Notes under the pieces: generated by a model
The model's database searches: none
What the model saw: only the letters and a program-made list of their open reading frames with translations
What the model was told of the DNA's origin: nothing
Shown here: positions 39,682 through 47,910 of the stretch, piece after piece
How the letters are laid out: each line of letters starts with the position of its first letter
Position numbering within the stretch: the first letter of the stretch is position 1
Program-made: the position numbers and the translations under genes
Origin: Aromatoleum petrolei
GTDB lineage: Bacteria > Pseudomonadota > Gammaproteobacteria > Burkholderiales > Rhodocyclaceae
Length of the DNA: 64,000 nt
Reading direction: 5' to 3'
NCBI RefSeq assembly: GCF_017894385.1
Contig: NZ_CP059560.1
Span: 3,291,001 to 3,355,000 of the forward strand

Positions 39682-40812
39682 ATGGCTGAAGGCAAGGCTG
39701 CGCTGGTACTGACGGGAGGCGGCGCGCGCGCCGCCTACCAGGTCGGTGTGCTGTCGGCGATCCGCGAGATCCGCGGGCGCCAGGCGGGCAATCCGTTTCC
39801 CATCCTGTGTGGCACCTCCGCTGGCGGCATCAATGCCGTCGCACTGGCGGTTTTTTCCAGCGATTTCACGCGTGCCGTGCGCATGCTCGTCCGCATCTGG
39901 CGGCAATTCCATGTCGATCACGTGTACCGCTCCGACGCCGCGGCGCTGCTTGCGACCGGACTGCGCTGGGCTTCGGCGCTGACGCTGGGCTGGGCCGTGC
40001 GCCAGACGCCGCACTCGCTGCTCGACAATTCCCCGCTGCGCAGCCTGCTCGCCGAGGTGCTGGATTTTTCGGCCATCGGCCGCAGCATCGAACAGGGGCA
40101 CCTGCATGCGGTGAGCGTGGCGGCATCGGGCTATTCGTCGGGCGAGAGCCTGACCTTCTTCGACGCTGCGCCCGAAGTCCAAGCCTGGCGGCGCATGCAG
40201 CGGTTGGGCGTGCGCACTTCGATCGGCGTCGACCATCTGCTGGCGACGAGCGCGATCCCCTTCGTGTTCCCGCCGGTGCGCATCAACCGCGAATGGTTCG
40301 GTGACGGCTCCATGCGCCAGCTTGCGCCGGTCAGCCCAGCGATCCATCTGGGTGCCGACCGCATCCTCGTGATCGGCTCCGGGCGGCTGGCCGAGGAGGG
40401 GCGCCAGCGCTCCGAAGGCTACCCTTCGCTCGCGCAGATTGCCGGCCACGCCTTGTCGAGCATCTTCCTCGACAGCCTGTCTGTGGACCTCGAGCGGCTC
40501 CAGCGCATCAACATCACGGCAGGCGCGATGAGTCCCGAACAGCGCGCCGCAGCCGGTATCAACCTGCGGCCGATCGAAACCCTGGTGATTTCACCGTCGC
40601 AGCGGCTCGATGCGATCGCCGGCCGCAACCGCGAGAGCCTGCCGCTTGCGCTGCGCACGGTGCTGCGCGGCATCGGTGCGATGCGCCGCGACGGTTCGAC
40701 GCTGCTGTCCTACCTGCTATTCGAGCCGTCTTTCACGCAGGCGCTCATCGAACTCGGCTACAAGGACACGATGGACCGGCGCGGCGAAGTGGCTGCTTTC
40801 CTCCGTGTGTAA
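39682..40812 (+). CDS. Patatin-like phospholipase
   Basis: A 376-residue patatin-family lipid acyl hydrolase. The oxyanion motif GGGARAAYQVGV is at about 12-23, the nucleophile elbow GTSAGG at 44-49 (Ser46), and the catalytic Asp lies in GDGSMRQLAP (usual form DGG/DGA). No signal peptide is seen. Cytoplasmic or membrane-peripheral phospholipase/lysophospholipase activity is expected; RssA-like bacterial relatives exist. It follows maeB by 96 bases with an own GGAGG-like site (CGGAGG) before the ATG. The next gene is separated by 178 AT-richer bases. Confidence 0.88.
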   Translation: MAEGKAALVLTGGGARAAYQVGVLSAIREIRGRQAGNPFPILCGTSAGGINAVALAVFSSDFTRAVRMLVRIWRQFHVDHVYRSDAAALLATGLRWASALTLGWAVRQTPHSLLDNSPLRSLLAEVLDFSAIGRSIEQGHLHAVSVAASGYSSGESLTFFDAAPEVQAWRRMQRLGVRTSIGVDHLLATSAIPFVFPPVRINREWFGDGSMRQLAPVSPAIHLGADRILVIGSGRLAEEGRQRSEGYPSLAQIAGHALSSIFLDSLSVDLERLQRINITAGAMSPEQRAAAGINLRPIETLVISPSQRLDAIAGRNRESLPLALRTVLRGIGAMRRDGSTLLSYLLFEPSFTQALIELGYKDTMDRRGEVAAFLRV

Positions 40813-40908
40813 CGTTCGCCATGTGCGGCGCAGGGTCATCTAAACTATTAGTTTGGACTGACGTGTGACGCGATGTAAGAAATTTTTCGCGGAATACTTC
40901 AAAAAGAC

Positions 40909-40936
40909 TTGATATCTGCTTAATTTGCATAAGAAT
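40909..40936 (+). promoter_or_regulatory. Possible promoter for the PbpG-type gene
   Basis: TTGATA (40909-40914), 16 bases, AAGAAT (40931-40936) within an AT-rich stretch (40860-40980) that contrasts with the GC-rich surroundings. The spacing and -10 are imperfect, so this is a candidate only. Confidence 0.35.
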
Positions 40937-40990
40937 AGTAATGAGACGGATGTTGTTCCCTTCCGTGTTACTTTTGTTTCAGGCCACAAC

Positions 40991-42073
40991 ATGAAATTCC
41001 GTAATCTGGCGATCGCGATGGTCAGTCTCGCGATGGTGCAGGCGGGCTGGACTCTCCCCGCTTCCGCTGCCACGCGGGCGGACGGGTCCGGTTCGACCGG
41101 GACCGTGAGCAAGTCCGTCAAGAAGTCCGCGAAGCGCGCGGTCAGCGCGCCGGCGAAGAAGACGGTGAAGAAGCGCGTGAGCCGCAAGGCGGTCGCGCGC
41201 CAGGAAGCGCGCCGCGTCAAGGTGTCGCTGCGTCGTGATGCCGTGATCCCCGAGGCGGCGATCGACAGCGCGCCGCTGCAACTCGACGCCGCCGGCCTAC
41301 CGCATCTGCGCTCCTCGGCCTTCCTCGTCATGAACCAGAACACCGGCCATGTGATTCTCGAGAGGAAGAGCGATTCCGTGCTGCCGATCGCGTCGATCAC
41401 CAAGCTCATGACAGCGATGGTCGTGCTCGATGCCGGACAGAGTCTGTCCGAGGAGATCACGATTTCCGAAGGCGACATCGACACGCTCAAGGGCACGGGT
41501 TCGCGCCTGTCTTTGGGGACCCGTCTGACGCGGGAGGAGATGTTGCATCTCGCCCTGATGTCGTCGGAAAACCGTGCGGCCTCGGCGCTCGCGCGTCATT
41601 ATCCGGGGGGCGAGGCGGCGTTCATCGCGGCGATGAACGTCAAGGCGCGCATGATCGGCCTTACCGAAACGCATTTCGCCGATCCGACGGGCCTCACGCC
41701 GGAAAACGTCTCTAGCCCGCACGATCTCGCGCGCATGGTTTCGGCGGCGTCGACCTACCCGCTGATCCGCGAATTCTCGACGACGTCCGAGCGTTATGTC
41801 CAGATCGGTTCGCGCACGCACCGCTTCGGCAACACCAATTCGCTGGTGCGTAACCCCGACTGGGAGATCGGCGTCCAGAAAACGGGTTATATCCGCGAGG
41901 CGGGGCGCTGTCTCGTGATGCAGGCTTGGCTGATGAAGCAGCCGGTGATCATCGTGTTGATGGATTCCGACGGTCGCTACTCGCGCACCGCTGACGCGGT
42001 GCGCATCAAGAAATGGCTCGAAGCCGCCGGTCCGCAACGCGTGGCGACGGCAGCGGGCAAGGAAAACATCTGA
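40991..42073 (+). CDS. pbpG: D-alanyl-D-alanine endopeptidase (penicillin-binding protein 7/PbpG-like)
   Basis: A 360-residue S11-family peptidase. A signal peptide (1 to about 26, ending ASAA) is followed by an unusually Lys/Arg-rich segment (about 35-95: repeated KKSAKRA, KKTVKKRVSRK) and then the peptidase domain with S-x-x-K in IASITKLM, S-x-N in SSENRAAS and KTG in VQKTGYI. It should hydrolyse cross-links between peptide side chains in the periplasm. The basic linker may bind acidic wall polymers or DNA-like polyanions; this is inference. The ATG at 40991 starts the signal peptide; the longer open frame begins in the AT-rich leader. Confidence 0.9.
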   Translation: MKFRNLAIAMVSLAMVQAGWTLPASAATRADGSGSTGTVSKSVKKSAKRAVSAPAKKTVKKRVSRKAVARQEARRVKVSLRRDAVIPEAAIDSAPLQLDAAGLPHLRSSAFLVMNQNTGHVILERKSDSVLPIASITKLMTAMVVLDAGQSLSEEITISEGDIDTLKGTGSRLSLGTRLTREEMLHLALMSSENRAASALARHYPGGEAAFIAAMNVKARMIGLTETHFADPTGLTPENVSSPHDLARMVSAASTYPLIREFSTTSERYVQIGSRTHRFGNTNSLVRNPDWEIGVQKTGYIREAGRCLVMQAWLMKQPVIIVLMDSDGRYSRTADAVRIKKWLEAAGPQRVATAAGKENI

Positions 42074-42115
42074 GTCTGTGCGAGCGCGTGTGCCTCGGCT
42101 GCGCTGGGGTGACGT

Positions 42116-42901
42116 TCAGCGCGCGCTGCGCCTAACGTAGCCCAGGGCGCGGGAAATCTCGTCCGCCGCCTCGCGCACGAGCGGGGCGCGGTCGGGGCTG
42201 AAACGTTCCGAGGGGGTGGATACCGACAGGCCGGCGATCAGCTCGCCACTGTCGTCGCGCACGCCGGCTGCGATGCAGCGCACCCCGATTTCCACTTCTT
42301 CCAGGTCGAAGGCCACGCCGTGGCGCCGGACCTTGTCGAGCTCCTTCTCGAGCATGCCGATCTCGGTGATCGAGGCCGGCGTGGAGCCGGGCAAGCCGGT
42401 GCGCCGTGCGTACTCGCGCACGCGCTCGGAACCGTCCTCGACGAGGAAGAGCTTGCCGGTGGCGGTGGTGTGCAGCGGGGCGCGCGCGCCGACGATGTGC
42501 ACGACGCGCACGGCGGAGCGGCCGCTGGACGTCCGCTCGACATAGACGATGTCGTCGCCGGCGCGGATGCCGAGATTGACGCTCTCGCCCGTGGCGGCGT
42601 GCAGCTTGAGCATCGCCGGCATCGCGGTCTCGCGCAGGGAAATGCGCGACTTGACCAGGCTTCCGAGTTCGAGGAGACGGATGCCGAGGCGGTAGGTGCC
42701 CCCTTCTCCGCGCTCAACGAAGCCGCTTTGCGCCATCGCACTCAGGATGCGGTGCGCCGTCGACGGGTGCAGCCCGGTTTCCTGGGCGATCTGCTTGAGC
42801 GCGGCCGGGTCCGGGTGATGCGCCAGCACGTCGAGCAGCTTCATCATGCGCTCGACGACCTGGATCGGGTTCTTGGTTTCGGTGGGGGTGTTGGTGCTCA
42901 C
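42116..42901 (-). CDS. IclR-family transcriptional regulator
   Basis: A 261-residue IclR regulator. The N-terminal winged helix (about 12-75: IQVVERMMKLLDVLAHHPDPAALKQIAQETGLHPSTAHRIL) precedes an effector domain (about 90-255) containing GESVNLGIRAGDDIVYVE, HTTATGKLFL and a Cys in VRCIAAGVRDDSGELIAGLSVS. Ligand unknown. I chose the GTG at 42901 because family members carry about ten residues before IQVVER; no good ribosome site is visible there, and the double ATG at 42847/42844 would remove part of the first helix. Convergent with pbpG (42-base gap), divergent from rluF. Confidence 0.87.
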   Translation of the reverse strand: MSTNTPTETKNPIQVVERMMKLLDVLAHHPDPAALKQIAQETGLHPSTAHRILSAMAQSGFVERGEGGTYRLGIRLLELGSLVKSRISLRETAMPAMLKLHAATGESVNLGIRAGDDIVYVERTSSGRSAVRVVHIVGARAPLHTTATGKLFLVEDGSERVREYARRTGLPGSTPASITEIGMLEKELDKVRRHGVAFDLEEVEIGVRCIAAGVRDDSGELIAGLSVSTPSERFSPDRAPLVREAADEISRALGYVRRSAR

Positions 42902-43027
42902 GCGTTCGGGAGGGATTTGCAGTTGCGCGCATTCTAGCCGGCTCGTGGTGATTTCGCCTAGTGAAATGGCGCGGCGCGTGCCGGAATCCCCGCCGTCGCG
43001 TCGCTGGAAGCTGCCGCGGGCAGCCGA

Positions 43028-43073
43028 TATACTGAAAAGCGTTGCGCCCGGCGATGCCGGGCATTGTTTTTTT
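43028..43073 (+). promoter_or_regulatory. -10 box with promoter-proximal terminator-like hairpin ahead of rluF
   Basis: TATACT (43028-43033) is a good -10; the -35 position reads TGGAAG. From about +7 a hairpin GCCCGGC (43046-43052), loop GAT, GCCGGGC (43056-43062) is followed by ATTG and TTTTTTT (43067-43073). By form it is an intrinsic terminator within the first 35 bases of the transcript. No plus-strand gene lies nearby upstream, since the IclR gene is on the minus strand, so it is either an attenuator or ends a short RNA. Confidence 0.5.
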
Positions 43074-43125
43074 GACGGGTTCGTCTGCGCTGCGCGCGGG
43101 CGCGCCTGCGAACCGGATGGCCACC

Positions 43126-44340
43126 ATGAAGCGCTCGAAGGAAGCCGGCACGCCCGGCGATGTCCCCGCACAGGAAGATGCAGCCGACGCGCCGCGCCGC
43201 ACACTGGGCGTGAAACGGCAGGGCGACGCTCCCGCCGTCGAGGGGCCTCGTCGGGCCGGCGTGCGTGCGCGCTTCCAGCCCGGTTATGCGAAGACCGTCG
43301 CCGCGACGCGGGCGCCTGCGGGCGAGGGGCAGGGAAAGGCACGTGGAGGCAAGGCGGGGCGGCCGCCGGAAGCGGAGCGCGCGGAAGGGGCCGGTCGCGG
43401 CCGCAAGCCGGAGCGTCCGAAGGCGGCCGGTGTGACGGACATCGAGCGGCGTCCGCGCAGGGATGGCGATCAGCCGCGCACGCCGGCGGCGGACGAGCGC
43501 AAAACGCGCAAGCCGGTTGCGCCGACCGACCGTGCGCCTGTCGGCCGTCGCGAGGAGCGCCCCGCGGCCGCACGACCCGCTGTCCGCGCGGAGGCGCCAG
43601 CGACGGCCGCTGCGGAAGGGGTGCGCTTATCGAAGGTGATGGCCGAACGCGGTCTGTGCTCGCGCCGCGAGGCCGATGAGTTCATCGAACGTGGCTGGGT
43701 GCTCGTCGATGGCCTGTGCGTGTCCGAACTCGGCACCCGCATCGACCCGAACGCGGAGATCACGCTCGCATCGCAGGCGAGCCGACGCCAGTCCCAACGG
43801 GTCACGATCCTGCTGCACAAGCCGGTCGGCTACGTGTCGGGCCAGCCCGAACCCGGCTACGAGCCGGCCGTTTCGCTGATCGGTGCGGCCAACCAGTTCG
43901 ACCGCGACACCGCGCAGCCCTTCGATTTTGCGCATCTCAAGGGCCTGGCGCCGGCCGGCCGCCTCGACATCGACTCGACCGGCCTGCTCGTGCTGACGCA
44001 GGACGGCCGCATCGCGCGCCAGCTGATCGGCGACGATTCCGAGGTGGACAAGGAATATCTCGTCCGCGTCGAGGGGGAACTCGACGACCGCGGGCTTGCG
44101 CTGTTGAACCACGGCCTCGAGCTCGACGGCCGCAAGCTGCGGCGCGCCAAGGTCGAGTGGATCAACGAGGATCAGTTGCGCTTCGTGCTGCGCGAAGGCC
44201 GCAAGCGTCAGATCCGGCGCATGTGCGAACTGGTCGGCCTGAAGGTGGTCGGCCTCAAGCGCATACGGATCGGGCGGGTCCGGCTAGGCGACCTTCCGCT
44301 CGGGCAATGGCGCTTTCTCCACGAAGACGAGCGGTTTTGA
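43126..44340 (+). CDS. rluF: 23S rRNA pseudouridine synthase, RluF-like, with long disordered N-terminal extension
   Basis: A 404-residue RsuA-family pseudouridine synthase. Residues 1 to about 160 are low-complexity, rich in Arg, Pro, Ala, Gly and Glu. An S4 RNA-binding domain follows (from about 166: [25 protein letters not shown]), then the catalytic domain with [19 protein letters not shown], the catalytic Asp281 in [14 protein letters not shown], and [38 protein letters not shown] and the spacing favour RluF (U2604 region) over RluB/E. Starts at ATG 43117 or 43126 are both possible; an open frame back to 43054 would put the hairpin within coding sequence. Its 3' end overlaps the convergent small gene by 57 bases. 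Confidence 0.85.
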   Translation: MKRSKEAGTPGDVPAQEDAADAPRRTLGVKRQGDAPAVEGPRRAGVRARFQPGYAKTVAATRAPAGEGQGKARGGKAGRPPEAERAEGAGRGRKPERPKAAGVTDIERRPRRDGDQPRTPAADERKTRKPVAPTDRAPVGRREERPAAARPAVRAEAPATAAAEGVRLSKVMAERGLCSRREADEFIERGWVLVDGLCVSELGTRIDPNAEITLASQASRRQSQRVTILLHKPVGYVSGQPEPGYEPAVSLIGAANQFDRDTAQPFDFAHLKGLAPAGRLDIDSTGLLVLTQDGRIARQLIGDDSEVDKEYLVRVEGELDDRGLALLNHGLELDGRKLRRAKVEWINEDQLRFVLREGRKRQIRRMCELVGLKVVGLKRIRIGRVRLGDLPLGQWRFLHEDERF

Positions 44341-44589
44341 CATCGTCGCCCGCGCCTTCAAGGGCGTGGGCTTGGTCGCCGCGGTGCCGCGACGGCGCCG
44401 CGTTGCGCGCTTGAGCGGCAGGCTGGCCGGATCGCTGACCCCGGATTGTTCCGTGAACCAGCCTTTCAGCGGGCAATCGAACCCGTCCGGACAGCCATGC
44501 TCGTGGGCGCACTCCTTCTGTGTTTCATCCAGCAGCACCATTTCCCGGACTGCTTCGCAGCGGCCAATGGGAGAGTCGAGGAATGTCAT
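44284..44589 (-). CDS. Small Cys-rich hypothetical protein, 101 residues
   Basis: Supported by a good ribosome site (AAGGAG, eight bases before the ATG at 44589) and a protein-like N-terminal half with four Cys and two His: C11, then [17 protein letters not shown] with C-x5-C-x5-C spacing, which could bind a metal or cluster. The second half is basic and low-complexity ([14 protein letters not shown]). It overlaps the end of rluF by 57 bases tail to tail. No family recognised. An FNR/Anr-like box lies about 100 bases upstream and no other gene reads away from it in this direction. Confidence 0.6.
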   Translation of the reverse strand: MTFLDSPIGRCEAVREMVLLDETQKECAHEHGCPDGFDCPLKGWFTEQSGVSDPASLPLKRATRRRRGTAATKPTPLKARATMSKPLVFVEKAPLPERKVA

Positions 44590-44685
44590 GACGAACTCCT
44601 TGAAGCGGTTATGCGGAAAAAGGGAATTCTTGTACTTTTAATCTAGTCAGCATCCGCTCGGCGTGCCTGCTCGAATCGCGCTGAA

Positions 44686-44699
44686 TTGATCTGGCTCAA
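44686..44699. promoter_or_regulatory. FNR/Anr-like binding site
   Basis: TTGAT-CTGG-CTCAA matches the FNR/Anr consensus TTGAT-N4-ATCAA at nine of ten positions. It is in the 131-base gap upstream of the small Cys-rich gene. A TAGATT on the minus strand (44645 to 44640) as -10 would put the box centre near -60, a known activating position. Confidence 0.45.
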
Positions 44700-44720
44700 A
44701 AAACCGTGATGAAGAAGTGG

Positions 44721-45920
44721 TTATTCAGAGCGCAGCGCTTCGACCGCATCGAGGCGTGCCGCACGGATTGCGGGAAGCACGCCGGCGACGAGCCCGATCG
44801 CCACCGCGAGAACCTCCGCGATGAGCACGAAATGCCACGGCGTATGGACCGGCAGGGCGGGAACGAGCAAGCCGACGAGCTGGGCGGCACCCGCACCTGC
44901 GATCAGTCCGAGCACGCCGCCGATGGCCGCGAGGGCGATGGCCTCGGCGAGGAAGAGGCGCAGGATCGTGGTGCGCCGCGCACCGATCGCGACCAGCAGC
45001 CCGATCTCGTTGGTACGTTCGGAGACCGCGATCGTCATGATCGTGACGATGCCGACGGCGCCCACCAGCAGCGAGATGCCGCCGAGTGCGCCGACTGCGG
45101 CGGTGAGGATGTCGAGGATATTCGACAGGCGCGCGAGCATGTCTTCCTGCGTCGTGAGCGTGACGTCGTCCTGACCGTGGCGGGCGACGAGCACCTTGCG
45201 GATGCCGGCGGCGACCCGCGGGGCCGGTACGGCCTCCTCGTAGGTGACGTTGATCTCCATCAGGCCTTCGCGGTTGTAGAGCGACAGCGCGCGCGAAGTC
45301 GGGATGTAGGCGGTGTCGTCGAGGTCGACGCCGAGGAACTGGCCCTTTTCCTCCATCACGCCGATCACGCGGTAGCGTTCGCCGCCAATGCGCAGTCGCT
45401 CGCCTAGGGCGTTGGCGCCGCCGAAGAGTTCGTGCTTGAGCTTGGCGCCGAGCACGACGAAGGCGCGCGCGCCGTTGGGGTCGTCGGGCGGGAGGAAACG
45501 CCCGACGCGCACGTGCATCGCGAAGATGCGATGCATCTCGGGACCGACGCCGTAAACGCTCGTGCGACGCACGCGGCCCGCGCCCTCGACGTCGGAATTG
45601 CCCCACACGATAGGTGTCACGCCGGTGACGTGCGGCACGCGTTCGAGCGCCAGGGCGTCGTCCAGGGTGAGCTGGCGCGCGGTGCTCGGCAGGCCGGGCG
45701 GCCCGCCGCGCGTGCCCTGGCGGCCCGGCGTGACCTCGATGATGTTGGTGCCGAACTGCGTGAATTCGTTGAGCACGAAACGGTGCAGGCCCTCGCCGAT
45801 GGAGGTCAGCAGGATCACCGCGGCAATGCCGACGCCGATGCCCAGCAGCGTGAGGAAGCTGCGCAGGCGGTGGGCGAGCAGCGAGCGCAGCGCGAGCTGG
45901 ATGAAGTCGCGCAGGCTCAT
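44721..45920 (-). CDS. MacB-type ABC transporter permease (second copy)
   Basis: A 399-residue permease with MacB periplasmic-core and FtsX domains: one transmembrane helix near the N-terminus (about 21-43), a periplasmic domain (50-270) and three helices (about 275-395) with GGISLLVGAVGIVTIMTIAVSERTNEIGLLVAIGARR and the terminal ARLDAVEALRSE motif. It overlaps the other permease gene by 4 bases, so a heterodimer is likely. With the ATPase and adaptor upstream it forms a MacAB-like efflux or lipoprotein/peptide export system. No outer-membrane TolC-like gene is in the window. Confidence 0.88.
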   Translation of the reverse strand: MSLRDFIQLALRSLLAHRLRSFLTLLGIGVGIAAVILLTSIGEGLHRFVLNEFTQFGTNIIEVTPGRQGTRGGPPGLPSTARQLTLDDALALERVPHVTGVTPIVWGNSDVEGAGRVRRTSVYGVGPEMHRIFAMHVRVGRFLPPDDPNGARAFVVLGAKLKHELFGGANALGERLRIGGERYRVIGVMEEKGQFLGVDLDDTAYIPTSRALSLYNREGLMEINVTYEEAVPAPRVAAGIRKVLVARHGQDDVTLTTQEDMLARLSNILDILTAAVGALGGISLLVGAVGIVTIMTIAVSERTNEIGLLVAIGARRTTILRLFLAEAIALAAIGGVLGLIAGAGAAQLVGLLVPALPVHTPWHFVLIAEVLAVAIGLVAGVLPAIRAARLDAVEALRSE

Positions 45921-47125
45921 CGGCGGGACAGGGCCTGCACGGGGTCGAGGCGGGCGGCGCGTCGGGCGGGCATCACGCCGAACAGGATGCCGGTCGCGAG
46001 GGCCGTGCCGATGCCGGCGAACACGGCCCAGTCCGGTGGCCATGCGGGCAGTACCGGAAAAGCGAGGCGCAGGCCCCACGCGCCGAGGTGGCCCAGCGCG
46101 AAGCCGGCGAGTGCGCCCGCGAGCGACAGCAGCGCCGCCTCGGTGAGGAAGGCGAAGCGGATGTTGCGGCCGGTGGCGCCGAGCGCCTTGAGCAGGCCGA
46201 TCTCGGCGGTGCGCTGCGTGACGGCGACCAGCATCACGTTCATGACGAGGATGCCGGCGACGGCGAGGCTGATCGCAGCGATGCCGGCGACCGCCATCGT
46301 CAGCGCGCCGAGGATGCGGTCGAAGGTGCCGAGCACGGCGTCCTGCGTGATTAGCGTGACGTCGAGTTCGCCCTCGCGGCGCAGGCGCATGATGTCCTCG
46401 AGCTGCTGCTTCGCCGGCGCGATCGCGTCGCGGCTGCGCGCCTCGACGATGATGCGGAAGAGATTGTTGGTGTTGAACATCGCCTGCGCGGTGGCGACCG
46501 GCACGAACACCAGTTCGTCGGTGTTCATGCCCAGGCCCTGGCCAGTCTTGTCGAGCACGCCGATCACGCGCAGGCGCCGATCGCCGACGCGCACGATGCG
46601 GCCGATCGCCGGCTCGCTGCCGAAGATCTCGGCGCGCAGCTTGGTGCCGAGGACGGCGACCGCCGAGGCGCGGCCGAGGTCCTCGCGCGGCAGAAAGCTG
46701 CCTTCGGCCATGCGGAAGGCACGGATGTCGACGTAGTCGCCGCTGGTGCCCACGACCATGGCCTCGCGCAGGCGTCCGCCGTACGCGATCTCGGAACTGC
46801 CGACCGCCAGCGGCGCCATGCGGGTGACCAGCGGGGCGCGCAGCAGTGCCTCCGCGTCGCGTACCGTCAGGTCGCGCGGCGTGCTCGTGATCAGGTTGCC
46901 AAGCCCCAGGCCGCCCGTGGCCGTGCGGCCGGGGAGCACGATCACGAGATTGCTGCCGAGGGCGGAGAATTCATTCACGACGTAACGCCGCGCGCCGTCT
47001 CCCAGTGCGGTGAGCACGACGACCGCCGCCACGCCGATCGACATTGCCAGCACCATCAACGCGGTGCGCAGCGGATAGCCGGTGGCGGCGCGCGTCGCGA
47101 AGCGCAGCGTGTCGGCGGGTGTCAT
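45917..47125 (-). CDS. MacB-type ABC transporter permease (first copy)
   Basis: A 402-residue permease with the same layout as its downstream partner: N-terminal helix (about 19-41), GARRYVVNEFSALGSNLVIVLPGR, a periplasmic core domain and a C-terminal FtsX domain with ISLAVAGILVMNVMLVAVTQRTAEIGLLKALGATGR and ARLDPVQALSRR. Unlike E. coli MacB the ATPase is a separate protein. The ATG at 47125 starts MTPADTLRF; the open frame upstream is inside the repeat at 47127-47176. The two permeases share motifs but differ enough to be paralogous subunits, not a recent duplication. Confidence 0.88.
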   Translation of the reverse strand: MTPADTLRFATRAATGYPLRTALMVLAMSIGVAAVVVLTALGDGARRYVVNEFSALGSNLVIVLPGRTATGGLGLGNLITSTPRDLTVRDAEALLRAPLVTRMAPLAVGSSEIAYGGRLREAMVVGTSGDYVDIRAFRMAEGSFLPREDLGRASAVAVLGTKLRAEIFGSEPAIGRIVRVGDRRLRVIGVLDKTGQGLGMNTDELVFVPVATAQAMFNTNNLFRIIVEARSRDAIAPAKQQLEDIMRLRREGELDVTLITQDAVLGTFDRILGALTMAVAGIAAISLAVAGILVMNVMLVAVTQRTAEIGLLKALGATGRNIRFAFLTEAALLSLAGALAGFALGHLGAWGLRLAFPVLPAWPPDWAVFAGIGTALATGILFGVMPARRAARLDPVQALSRR

Positions 47126-47126
47126 C

Positions 47127-47176
47127 AGGCCTCCCGCCGGGCCGCCCCAAGGGAGGCCTGCGCCCCCTTGGGGGGC
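47127..47176. repeat. GC-rich palindromic intergenic repeat
   Basis: AGGCCTCCC (47127-47135) pairs with GGGAGGCCT (47151-47159), directly followed by a second hairpin GCCCCC-TT-GGGGGC (47162-47176 region). The double palindrome lies in the 84-base gap between the ATPase and first permease gene. I recall near-identical intergenic sequence as a dispersed repeat in several betaproteobacterial genomes. It may act as an attenuator or mRNA stabiliser within the operon. Confidence 0.65.
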
Positions 47177-47209
47177 AGCGAGTAATGCGAGCATGGAAGT
47201 CGTTTCATC

Positions 47210-47902
47210 TCACGCGGGCGCGGGCTCGCGCACGTCCTGCAGCAGGCGCCCGTCCTCCATCAGCAGGCGCCGGCGGGCGCGTCCGCCCATGACGGGGTCG
47301 TGGGTGACGACGATCAGCGTCACGCCCGAAGCGTTCAGCTCTTCCAGCAGGTGCGTGACGTCCTGGCCAGTCGCGCGGTCGAGGTTGCCGGTCGGCTCGT
47401 CGGCGAGGATCACGGTGGGGCGCATGATCGTCGCGCGCGCGATCGCAACGCGCTGGCGCTGGCCGCCCGACAGTTCGTCCGGGCGATGGCCCGCGCGCGG
47501 TTCCAGGCCGAAGTCCTTCAGCGCCTGCGTCACGCGCGCATGGCGCTCGGTGGGCGGGATGCCGGCGAGCATCAGGGGCAGGGCGATGTTCTCGGCGGCG
47601 GTGAGGCGCGGCACGAGGTGGAAGCTCTGGAACACGAAGCCGATGCGCGTGCGGCGCACTTCGGCCTGTTCATCGGGCGAGAGCGTGGTGACGTCGCGCC
47701 CTTCGAGGCGGTAGGTGCCGGTGTTCGGGCGATCGAGCAGGCCCAGCAGGTTCAGCAGCGTCGACTTGCCCGAGCCAGAGGGGCCCATCACGGCGACGTA
47801 TTCCCCGCGCTCGATCGACACGCTCAACTCGTGCAGCGCATGGACCTCGCTGTCGCCGAGCTTGAAGATGCGCTCGATGCCGGAGAGTTCGATCTGCGCC
47901 AT
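47210..47902 (-). CDS. ABC transporter ATP-binding protein, LolD/MacB-type
   Basis: A 230-residue ABC ATPase. Walker A GPSGSGKSTLLN, Q-loop FVFQSFHLVPRLTA, signature LSGGQRQRVAIARA, Walker B VILADEPTGNLD and the H-loop VTHDP are intact. The FQSFHLVPRLTAAENIALPL region is typical of the LolD/MacB/FtsE group that pairs with FtsX-type permeases. It energises the two permeases encoded downstream. It follows the adaptor gene by 8 bases. Confidence 0.92.
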   Translation of the reverse strand: MAQIELSGIERIFKLGDSEVHALHELSVSIERGEYVAVMGPSGSGKSTLLNLLGLLDRPNTGTYRLEGRDVTTLSPDEQAEVRRTRIGFVFQSFHLVPRLTAAENIALPLMLAGIPPTERHARVTQALKDFGLEPRAGHRPDELSGGQRQRVAIARATIMRPTVILADEPTGNLDRATGQDVTHLLEELNASGVTLIVVTHDPVMGGRARRRLLMEDGRLLQDVREPAPA

Positions 47903-47910
47903 CGCCGCCC

